Shown: piece by piece, positions 1 through 5,160 of the stretch
Layout: each line of letters starts with the position of its first letter
Numbering within the stretch: the first letter of the stretch is position 1
NCBI GenBank assembly: GCA_946221765.1
Contig: CAMIMK010000239.1
Location: 1-5,347, forward strand
DNA: 5,347 nt
Reading direction: 5' to 3'
Source of the DNA: an uncultured Rhodovulum sp.
GTDB taxonomy: Bacteria; Pseudomonadota; Alphaproteobacteria; Rhodobacterales; Rhodobacteraceae
Translations under genes and position numbers: made by a program
The notes under the pieces: model-generated
The model's database searches: none
What the model saw: the letters and a program-made list of their open reading frames with translations, nothing else
Told to the model about the DNA's origin: nothing

Positions 1-783
1 GGCCAGGAGCGGCCCGCCCGCCCGGTCGAAGCGCAGCCAGGCGAGGCCCCGCCCGTCGGCCACGGCGCCCAGCACCCCGGCGGAACGGCCCCCGCCGGTG
101 ATTTCGGTGCCGGCCTCTGGCGGCGTGCCGGTGACCCGCACCCGGACCAGCCCCTTGCGGAGCTCGGTCTTGTGCTTCATCCGCGCCGTCACCTCCTGCC
201 CGACATAGCAGCCCTTGCGGAAGTCGACGCCGTGCAGGCGCTCGAAGCCCATCTCCAGAATGTAGCTCTCGTCGGGAACGAGCTCGCTCCCCGCCTCCGG
301 CACGCCGAGCGCGATGCGGCGGCGCAGGGCTGCCTCCGCGTCCAGCGGCGCCAGTCCCGCCAGCACTCCCGCCGCATCGTCCGTCCAGAGCCGCCAGCCG
401 AGGCGCGGGTCGCGCGGATCGGCGAAGGCGCCCGCCGGCGCCGGGCCGGTGCCGGTGACGACGCCCCGCGGATCGGGCGCGATCGCCACATCCGCCCGCA
501 GCCGGTACATACCGAGCCGCCGGGCCAGCGCCTCGGCCCGATCGGCGGCGACATCGAGCAGCAGGCGCGCCGGGTCGGCCGGGTCGAGGCCGATGAAGAA
601 GTCGAAGAGATACTTGCCCTGCGGCGACAGCAGCGCCGCATAGACCGGGCCCGCCTCCAGCCGCCGCATGTCATTGGTCACCAGTCCCTGGAGAAAGCTC
701 CGGGCATCGGCCCCGCCGAGCCCGAGCAGCGCGCGGTCTGTCGCCTGCCGGCCTGCCGCCTCGCGATCCATCCTGTCGTCCAT
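1..783 (-). CDS. ygfZ: YgfZ/CAF17-like folate-binding Fe-S cluster protein (C-terminus missing)
   Basis: Reading leftwards from the ATG at 783-781, the frame stays open for 261 codons to the window edge, so the stop and C-terminus lie outside. The decisive motif is KGCYVGQE at residues 190-197, with Cys192; K-G-C-Y-x-G-Q-E is the signature of the YgfZ/IBA57/CAF17 family. These are GcvT-like proteins that bind folate and help assemble or repair [4Fe-4S] enzymes in the cytoplasm. Other family-like stretches are GADARSFLQGLVTND (24-38), LSPQGKYLFDFF (52-63) and ESYILEMGFERLHGVDF (172-188). The start is supported by GGAG at 794-791, seven bases before the ATG; a second in-frame ATG at 771-769 is less well placed. 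The gene follows the ABC exporter on the same strand after 61 nt, so co-transcription is likely. Family assignment is secure; any functional link to the transporter is unproven. Confidence 0.93.
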   Translation of the reverse strand, partial: MDDRMDREAAGRQATDRALLGLGGADARSFLQGLVTNDMRRLEAGPVYAALLSPQGKYLFDFFIGLDPADPARLLLDVAADRAEALARRLGMYRLRADVAIAPDPRGVVTGTGPAPAGAFADPRDPRLGWRLWTDDAAGVLAGLAPLDAEAALRRRIALGVPEAGSELVPDESYILEMGFERLHGVDFRKGCYVGQEVTARMKHKTELRKGLVRVRVTGTPPEAGTEITGGGRSAGVLGAVADGRGLAWLRFDRAGGPLLA

Positions 784-819
784 CGCCCCTCTCCGTCCGG
801 CCCCGTCCCTGACGGACAT

Positions 820-835
820 GGGCGCTGGCGCGCCC
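820..835. repeat. Perfect hairpin between the ABC exporter and ygfZ
   Basis: GGGCGC (820-825) pairs perfectly with GCGCCC (830-835) across a four-base loop. It lies in the 61-nt gap just after the ABC stop codon at 847-845 and before the ygfZ Shine-Dalgarno site. No T-tract follows it on the minus strand, so it is not a classical intrinsic terminator. It could be an attenuating or mRNA-stabilising structure, or chance in GC-rich DNA. Confidence 0.4.
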
Positions 836-844
836 GGTTGAAAG

Positions 845-2593
845 TCATGCCCCCGCGAACTGCAGCGCGTGGAGATCGGCATAGATGCCGCGCAGCGCCA
901 GCAGGTCCCGATGCGTTCCCCGCTCGCGGATGCGGCCGTGGTCCATGACCACGATCTGGTCCGCGTCGAGGATCGTCGCCAGCCGGTGCGCGATCACGAG
1001 CGTCGTGCGCCCCTCCGACAGCCGGTCGAGGCCGAGGCGGATCGTCGCCTCGGATTCGGCGTCGAGCGCCGAGGTCGGCTCGTCCAGCATCAGGATCGGC
1101 GCGTCGCGCAGGATCGCCCGGGCGATCGACAACCGCTGGCGCTCGCCCCCCGAGAAACTGCTCTCGCTCGGGATGATGGGCGTGTCATAGCCCTTCGGCA
1201 GCGCCCGGATGAAGCCGTCGGCGGCGGCGGCGCGGGCAGCGTCCTCGATCTCCGCACGGCTGGCCCCGCGCCGGCCGAAGCCGATGTTCTCGGCGACCGT
1301 CCCGGTGAACAGCACCGAATCCTGGCTCACCACCGCGATCTGGTCGCGCAGGGAGGCCAGCGTGAACTCCCGGATGTCGGTGCCGTCGATCAGGATCCGC
1401 CCGGCGCTCGCGTCGTAGAGGCGCGGCAGCAGGTTGAAGATCGTCGACTTCCCCGCCCCCGAGCGCCCGACGAAGGCCGTGCGGGTGCCGGGGGCGATGT
1501 GGAGGTCGATCTCCTGCAAGGCGACATGCCCGTCCGGATAGCGGAAGGACACCTGCTCGAAGCGGATCTCGCCCACCGCCCGCCCGGCCGTGCGCGGGCC
1601 GTCGGTGATCGCGTTCTGCACGTCGAAGAGCATGAACACCCGGTCGAGCGCCCCGCGCCCCTGCACGACATTCGCGAAGCTTCCCCCGAGCCGCCGCGCC
1701 GGCGCCGAGACGACGCCGAGGCCGGTCAGCAGGCCGGTGAAATCCGCGATCGACATCGTGCCGGCCGCGATCCGCCGGGCGACGAAATAGAGCAGCAGCG
1801 CCACGGCGAGCCCGATCAGCACCTCCATCAGCGGCCCGACCCGCGCCTGCCACTGGTTCTGCTTGCGCCGGAGCCCGAACAGCCGGTCGAAGACCCCGGC
1901 GGCAGTGGCGTTGAGCGGCTCCTCCAGCCGGTAGGTCCGCGCGACCCGGATGCCGGCGAGGCCCTCGGTCACGCGGGTGGACATCGTGGCGATCTCGGCC
2001 TGGGTCCGGCGCGACAGCCGCCGGAGCCGCCGGCCGATGATGTTCACCGGGATGAGCGCGATCGCGAAGATGGCGAACATCAGGAGCGTCAGTTCCCAGT
2101 CGATCGAGAACATGACGAAGAAGGTGAAGATGATCGTGAAGATCCCGGTGATGCCCCCCAGCACCGAGGACACCGCCTTGCCCACCAGCCCGATGTCGGA
2201 GGAGAAGCGCGAGGCAAGGCCGGCGGGCGCCTCGGTCTGGAGCTTGGCGAGATCGGTCGCGACCAGCCGCGCGAACATCGTCTTGCGCAGCGCGGTCTCC
2301 ATCCGGTTCACCGCCTGGTTGGCCGTCGTCTCCTTGAAATACTGCGCCGTCGCATTGACGGAGGTCAGCGCGATGATCGCCGCCGGCGCCCACCAGACCG
2401 TGCCGGCCGCGCCGCTCTCGAAGCCCTGCATCACCTGCTGGATCAGCTTGGCATAGGCGCCCTGGGCGGCCGACACGACGAGGGTGAGCAGGAAGGAGAC
2501 GAGGAGCAGCCCCCATTGCGGCGACAGCCAGTCGCGCCAGAGCCGCCGGTAGGTCACGAGGGTGCTGTCACCGGGCTGGGTCGCGTCTCTCAT
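845..2593 (-). CDS. Half-size ABC exporter (fused membrane domain and ATPase, MsbA/Sav1866-like)
   Basis: This complete 582-aa protein is the usual length for a half-transporter that works as a dimer in the inner membrane and exports lipids, drugs or peptides using ATP. The N-terminal half is a type IV exporter membrane domain with six likely helices near residues 28-48, 66-85, 145-163, 166-185, 253-272 and 282-297. The C-terminal half is the ATPase: Walker A GRSGAGKST (376-384, Lys382), Q-loop Gln424, signature FSGGERQ (480-486), Walker B ILMLDE (500-505, catalytic Glu505), D-loop SALD and H-loop His536. The signature starts with Phe rather than the usual Leu, and the region before it (PIIPSESS, 472-479) does not match the common GERG-type X-loop. 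Start choice: an in-frame TAG at 2644-2642 lies upstream with no other start codon before the ATG at 2593; no clear Shine-Dalgarno sequence precedes it. It is divergent from the aminotransferase gene and followed by ygfZ. The substrate cannot be told from the sequence. Confidence 0.96.
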   Translation of the reverse strand: MRDATQPGDSTLVTYRRLWRDWLSPQWGLLLVSFLLTLVVSAAQGAYAKLIQQVMQGFESGAAGTVWWAPAAIIALTSVNATAQYFKETTANQAVNRMETALRKTMFARLVATDLAKLQTEAPAGLASRFSSDIGLVGKAVSSVLGGITGIFTIIFTFFVMFSIDWELTLLMFAIFAIALIPVNIIGRRLRRLSRRTQAEIATMSTRVTEGLAGIRVARTYRLEEPLNATAAGVFDRLFGLRRKQNQWQARVGPLMEVLIGLAVALLLYFVARRIAAGTMSIADFTGLLTGLGVVSAPARRLGGSFANVVQGRGALDRVFMLFDVQNAITDGPRTAGRAVGEIRFEQVSFRYPDGHVALQEIDLHIAPGTRTAFVGRSGAGKSTIFNLLPRLYDASAGRILIDGTDIREFTLASLRDQIAVVSQDSVLFTGTVAENIGFGRRGASRAEIEDAARAAAADGFIRALPKGYDTPIIPSESSFSGGERQRLSIARAILRDAPILMLDEPTSALDAESEATIRLGLDRLSEGRTTLVIAHRLATILDADQIVVMDHGRIRERGTHRDLLALRGIYADLHALQFAGA

Positions 2594-2624
2594 GCGCGGG
2601 TGGTCCGTGGAGGCGCCGGCGTCC

Positions 2625-2636
2625 CCCCGGCCGGGG
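2625..2636. repeat. 12-bp GC palindrome upstream of the ABC exporter
   Basis: CCCCGGCCGGGG is a perfect 12-bp palindrome 32 bases upstream of the ABC exporter start. It lies where the 5' leader or promoter of that gene should be. It could be an operator half-site pair or a leader structure, but simple G/C palindromes are frequent in DNA of this composition, so the call is weak. Confidence 0.25.
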
Positions 2637-2665
2637 CGGACCTAGCACGCAGCCCGCAGATCCCG

Positions 2666-2683
2666 AAGCGGTTTTTGCCGCTT
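2666..2683. promoter_or_regulatory. Inverted repeat in the divergent ABC/aminotransferase promoter region
   Basis: AAGCGG (2666-2671) and CCGCTT (2678-2683) are a perfect inverted repeat around the spacer TTTTTG. It sits near the middle of the 174-bp divergent intergenic region, 73 bases from the ABC start and 85 from the aminotransferase start, and has a run of five T in otherwise GC-rich sequence. The position fits an operator controlling one or both genes. No regulator gene is adjacent to it and I could not place a convincing -35/-10 pair nearby, so the role is inferred from symmetry and position only. Confidence 0.35.
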
Positions 2684-2713
2684 GCGCCGGCGCGGCCGGG
2701 GGATAAGGGTCGC

Positions 2714-2733
2714 GGCCGGCCGACCCGCCGGCC
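2714..2733. repeat. Hairpin in the likely 5' leader of the aminotransferase gene
   Basis: GGCCGGC (2714-2720) pairs perfectly with GCCGGCC (2727-2733) over a six-base loop. It ends 21 bases before the GAGGA Shine-Dalgarno site at 2755-2759. If transcribed it would form a stable stem in the leader without covering the ribosome site. It is too simple to be called a riboswitch. Confidence 0.3.
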
Positions 2734-2767
2734 ACCGTCTGCTCCCAGCTTTCCGAGGACCGATCCC

Positions 2768-3949
2768 ATGACCCTCTCCCGCGGCCGCGACCTCCTGGCG
2801 ATCCCTGGCCCCTCGGTGATCCCCGATCGCGTGCTGCGGGCGATGCACCGGGCGGCGCCCAACATCTACGAGGGCGATCTCGTCACGATGACCGAGACGG
2901 TCTTTGCCGATCTCAGGCGCGTCGCCGGCACCTCGGGCCATGTCTGCACCTATATCGGCAACGGCCATGCGGTGTGGGAGGCGGCGATCGCCAACCTCTT
3001 CGCCCCGGGCGATGCGGTTCTCGTCCTGACCACCGGGCACTTCGGCACGGGCTGGGCGGCGACGGCCCGCCAGATGGGCGTCGCCGTCGAGACGCTCGAC
3101 TTCGGCTTCCGCGCCCCGGCCGATCCCGCCCGGCTGACCGAGCGGCTGGCGGCGGATCCTTCCCACCGCATCCGGGCCGTCCTGACCGTGCAGACCGACA
3201 CCGCCTCGTCGGTCAGCAACGACATCGCCGCCCTGCGCGCCGCGATCGACGCCGCCGGCCATCCGGCGCTCTTCTGCGTCGACTGCATCGCGAGCCTCGG
3301 CTGCGAGCCCTTCGCCATGGACGCGCTCGGCGTCGACGTGATGGTCGCGGCCTGCCAGAAGGGCCTGATGGTGCCGCCCGGCGTCGCCTTCACCTTCCAC
3401 ACCGACCGCGCGACGGCGGCCGCGGTGCGGTGCGTGAGCCCCTACTGGGACTGGGCGCCGCGCACGAAGCCCGGGGCCTTCTACAACTACTTCTGCGGCA
3501 CCGCCCCGACGCATCACCTGTTCGGCCTGCGCGAATCGCTCGACATGATCTTTGACGAGGGGCTGGAGGCGGTCTGGAGCCGCCACCAGCGCTTCGCCCG
3601 CGCCGTGGCCACCGCCGTCGACATCTGGGGCAAACGTGGCGCGATGGAACTCAACATCGCCGATCCGGCCGTGCGCAGCCGGGCCGTCACCACCATCCGC
3701 ACCGAGCCGGGCCTCGCCGACCGGCTCCGCGCCTGGTGCGCCGGCACCGCGGGCCTCACCCTCGGCGTCGGCCTGTCGGGCCCCGACCAGGACCCGGCCA
3801 GGCTCTTCCGCATCGGCCACATGGGGCATGTGAACCCGCCGATGCTGCTCGGGGCGCTCGCCACGATCGAAGCCGGTCTCGCGGCCCTCGGCGTCGACCG
3901 CGACCCCGGCGCGATCGAGGCCGCCGCGGCGGTCATCGCCGCGCCCTGA
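2768..3949 (+). CDS. Class V PLP-dependent aminotransferase, alanine/serine-glyoxylate aminotransferase-like
   Basis: This 393-aa protein has the usual length and layout of the class V (aspartate aminotransferase fold I) family that includes serine-glyoxylate, alanine-glyoxylate and ureidoglycine-glyoxylate aminotransferases. Such enzymes pass an amino group to glyoxylate or pyruvate through a PLP-lysine Schiff base. Visible markers are AIPGPSVIPDRVLRAM near the N-terminus (11-26), GNGHAVWEAAIANLFAPGD (64-82), TGHF (89-92), Asp172 in VDCIASLG (PLP ring nitrogen contact), the Schiff-base lysine Lys198 in CQKGLMVPPG, and RIGHMGHVNPP (348-358), whose Arg348 is the likely substrate carboxylate binder. 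The ATG is preceded by GAGGA at 2755-2759 with eight bases between. The gene is divergent from the ABC exporter and stands alone, so the neighbours do not reveal the substrate. Several motif positions differ from the usual consensus, for example DTASS at 144-148 and Cys196 before QK. Family is certain; the exact amino donor and acceptor are not. Confidence 0.93.
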   Translation: MTLSRGRDLLAIPGPSVIPDRVLRAMHRAAPNIYEGDLVTMTETVFADLRRVAGTSGHVCTYIGNGHAVWEAAIANLFAPGDAVLVLTTGHFGTGWAATARQMGVAVETLDFGFRAPADPARLTERLAADPSHRIRAVLTVQTDTASSVSNDIAALRAAIDAAGHPALFCVDCIASLGCEPFAMDALGVDVMVAACQKGLMVPPGVAFTFHTDRATAAAVRCVSPYWDWAPRTKPGAFYNYFCGTAPTHHLFGLRESLDMIFDEGLEAVWSRHQRFARAVATAVDIWGKRGAMELNIADPAVRSRAVTTIRTEPGLADRLRAWCAGTAGLTLGVGLSGPDQDPARLFRIGHMGHVNPPMLLGALATIEAGLAALGVDRDPGAIEAAAAVIAAP

Positions 3950-3974
3950 CACAACGGACCACGACCGGGGCCGC

Positions 3975-3992
3975 GACCGGGACCGGGACCGG
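3975..3992. repeat. Tandem GACCGG hexamer, three copies
   Basis: Three perfect tandem copies of GACCGG occupy 3975-3992, and a fourth copy lies 12 bases upstream at 3963-3968, keeping the six-base phase. The tract lies 26 bases after the aminotransferase stop codon, in non-coding DNA. It looks like a short microsatellite, possibly slippage-prone; no function is evident. Confidence 0.7.
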
Positions 3993-3999
3993 ATGTTTC

Positions 4000-4028
4000 C
4001 CGCGACGCGGCATGTGCCGCGTCCGCGG
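4000..4028. terminator. Strong hairpin after the aminotransferase gene, possible terminator lacking a T-tract
   Basis: GACGCGGCA (4004-4012) and TGCCGCGTC (4015-4023) are perfectly complementary with only TG between, which would fold as an eight-pair stem with a four-base ATGT loop. Four more pairs (4000-4003 with 4025-4028) extend it past a single bulged C at 4024. It lies about 50 bases after the aminotransferase stop and about 55 bases before the TetR promoter, where a terminator would be expected. No T-run follows on either strand, so it may act as a Rho-assisted or 3'-end-protecting structure, or as a protein-binding inverted repeat. Confidence 0.45.
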
Positions 4029-4083
4029 CCGTCCCTGCGCCGAAGGCGTGCCTCGGGCAAATCGCGGGGCAACCGCGCCTGCC

Positions 4084-4112
4084 TTGCAAAAATACCAACC
4101 AGTCGGTATGAA
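4084..4112 (+). promoter_or_regulatory. Putative sigma-70-type promoter of the TetR/DUF1428/VOC operon
   Basis: TTGCAA (4084-4089) and TATGAA (4107-4112) are separated by exactly 17 bases and each matches four of six consensus positions (TTGACA, TATAAT). The segment is an AT-richer island in very GC-rich DNA and is correctly oriented for the TetR gene. Transcription would start around 4118-4120, leaving a short leader holding the AGGAGGA ribosome site. The spacer is almost entirely filled by the inverted repeat described separately, which raises confidence that this is a regulated promoter. Confidence 0.55.
4092..4109. promoter_or_regulatory. TetR-type operator (ATACC-N8-GGTAT) overlapping the promoter
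   Basis: ATACCAACCAGTCGGTAT is an imperfect palindrome in which 14 of 18 positions are symmetric, giving the pattern ATACCnACnnGTnGGTAT. ACC/GGT-armed sites of this size are typical operators of TetR/AcrR-family repressors. It lies between the putative -35 and -10 elements and reaches into the -10, so a bound repressor would block RNA polymerase. The adjacent TetR-family gene begins 26 bases downstream, so autorepression of the three-gene operon is the natural inference. Confidence 0.72.
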
Positions 4113-4123
4113 TTCCGTGACTC

Positions 4124-4130
4124 AGGAGGA
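4124..4130 (+). promoter_or_regulatory. Shine-Dalgarno site fixing the GTG start of the TetR gene
   Basis: AGGAGGA lies five bases before the GTG at 4136-4138 and is the strongest ribosome site in the window. An in-frame TGA at 4118-4120 excludes any earlier start, and the next in-frame Met is residue 70, beyond the DNA-binding domain. The GTG start is therefore well decided. Confidence 0.85.
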
Positions 4131-4135
4131 GCACC

Positions 4136-4783
4136 GTGACCAACGCCACGCAGGCCAGTCCCCGGGGAAACGCCCGACAGGCGCTGCTCGAGGCCGCGCT
4201 GCGGCTCATCCGCGAACGCGGCTATGCGGCGACGACCGTCGACGACATCTGCCGGGCGGCCGGACGCACCAAGGGCAGCTTCTTCCACCATTTCGCCAGC
4301 AAGGACGCCCTCGCCGTCGCGGTGGCCGACTACTGGACCGAGATGACCGGCGCCTTCTTCGCCGCCGCGCCCTATCAGGACATCGCCGACCCGCTCGAGC
4401 GCCTGCTCGGCTACCTCGCCTTCCGCAAGGCGATCCTCACGGGCGGGCTCGCGGATTTCACCTGCCTCGCCGGCACGCTGGTGCAGGAAACCTACGACAC
4501 CAGCCCGGAAATCCGCGCCGCCTGTGCGGCAAGCATCTTTGGCCATGCCGGAACGTTGGAAGGGATGATCCGGGACGCGCGCGCGCGCCATGGCGTCACC
4601 GGCGACTGGACCGACGCAAGCCTTGCCCGCCACACCCAGGCGGTCCTGCAGGGCGCCTTCATCCTTGCCAAGGCGGCCGGCGGTCCTGCGCCGGCGGCCG
4701 AAAGCCTCGACCATCTTGCCCGCTACATCCGCCTTCTGTTCGCCAACCCCGAGACCCAGATGCACAAGGGAGAGACACCATGA
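4136..4783 (+). CDS. TetR/AcrR-family transcriptional repressor
   Basis: This complete 215-aa protein begins at a GTG codon. Residues 13-60 form the classic TetR N-terminal DNA-binding domain: helix 1 ARQALLEAALRLIRERGY, then the helix-turn-helix TTVDDICRAAGRTKGSFFHHF (33-53), closing with SKDAL. The remaining ~155 residues are a divergent, mainly helical ligand-binding and dimerisation domain with Cys110 and Cys130 and a late helix LQGAFILAKAA (171-181), reminiscent of the LmrA/YxaF-NemR type. Such proteins normally repress their own operon until a small molecule binds. A matching inverted repeat lies within its own promoter. The stop overlaps the start of the DUF1428 gene as ATGA, pointing to translational coupling, and a VOC-fold gene follows, so the likely role is induction of these two proteins by an unknown compound. 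The family is certain; ligand and full regulon are unknown. Confidence 0.94.
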   Translation: MTNATQASPRGNARQALLEAALRLIRERGYAATTVDDICRAAGRTKGSFFHHFASKDALAVAVADYWTEMTGAFFAAAPYQDIADPLERLLGYLAFRKAILTGGLADFTCLAGTLVQETYDTSPEIRAACAASIFGHAGTLEGMIRDARARHGVTGDWTDASLARHTQAVLQGAFILAKAAGGPAPAAESLDHLARYIRLLFANPETQMHKGETP

Positions 4784-5133
4784 GCTATGTCGATGGCTTC
4801 GTCGCGGCGGTGCCGACTGCCAGCCGCGACGCCTACCGCGATCATGCCGCGCAGGCGGCGGTGATCTTCCGGGAATATGGCGCCCTCAGCTGCATCGAAT
4901 GCTGGGGCGACGACGTGCCCGAGGGCAAGCAGACCTCCTTCACCATGGCCGTGCAGCGCCGCGAGGACGAGACCGTGGTCTTCTCCTGGATCGTCTGGCC
5001 TTCGCGCGCGGCCCGCGACGACGCCTGGCAGAAGGTGATGCAGGATCCGCGGATGCAGCCCGACGTCAACCCGATGCCCTTCGATGGCCAGCGGATGATC
5101 TATGGCGGCTTCGTGCCCATCGTCGAAGCCTGA
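4780..5133 (+). CDS. DUF1428 family protein (YbaA-like)
   Basis: This 117-aa protein matches the DUF1428 family, represented in E. coli by YbaA, over its full length: SYVDGFVAAVP at the start, EYGALSCIECWGDDVPEGK (32-50), TVVFSWIVWPSRAARD (65-80), and MQDPRM followed by MPFDGQRMIYGGF (99-111). The fold is expected to be a small dimeric alpha/beta ferredoxin-like barrel in the cytoplasm, with no signal peptide or membrane segment. No biochemical activity is established that I know of; an enzymatic or ligand-binding role resembling antibiotic-biosynthesis monooxygenase-fold proteins is only a structural guess. Its ATG overlaps the TetR stop (ATGA) and AAGGGAG at 4766-4772 serves as ribosome site inside the TetR gene. 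It lies 27 bases before the VOC gene. Cys38 and Cys41 form a C-x2-C pair of unknown significance. Confidence 0.93.
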   Translation: MSYVDGFVAAVPTASRDAYRDHAAQAAVIFREYGALSCIECWGDDVPEGKQTSFTMAVQRREDETVVFSWIVWPSRAARDDAWQKVMQDPRMQPDVNPMPFDGQRMIYGGFVPIVEA

Positions 5134-5160
5134 CCCGGAGCCGGACTGGAGCCTGCCCCC

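Noticed and set aside
172..948. Plus-strand 258-codon open frame opposite ygfZ.
   Set aside because: The minus strand in this stretch reads KGCYVGQE and other YgfZ features; the plus-strand product is Arg/Pro/Ala-rich and overlaps the exporter C-terminus.
2640..2710. Possible sigma-70 promoters for the exporter (around GCTAGG on the minus strand) and for the aminotransferase (around TTGCGC and GATAAG on the plus strand).
   Set aside because: The hexamers match poorly and their spacings (about 14-15 nt) are too short; the evidence is not enough for a feature.
869..2767. Plus-strand open frame of 633 codons running antisense through the ABC exporter and joining the aminotransferase frame, which would give a 1026-aa protein.
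   Set aside because: The opposite strand encodes an unmistakable ABC exporter with all motifs. The antisense product is Arg/Asp/Pro/Gly-rich with no recognisable domain. The aminotransferase has its own ATG with a good ribosome site at 2755-2759, so the upstream part is a GC-bias artefact.
2714..2767. Riboswitch in the aminotransferase leader.
   Set aside because: Only one simple GC stem is visible, with no multi-helix arrangement or recognisable aptamer core, and the leader is short.
2642..4765. Minus-strand open frame of 707 codons opposite the aminotransferase and TetR genes.
   Set aside because: It is antisense to two clear protein families, crosses their intergenic region, and its translation is low-complexity (Arg, Gly, Ala, Asp) without a domain. 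Lack of stops is expected when third positions are nearly all G or C.
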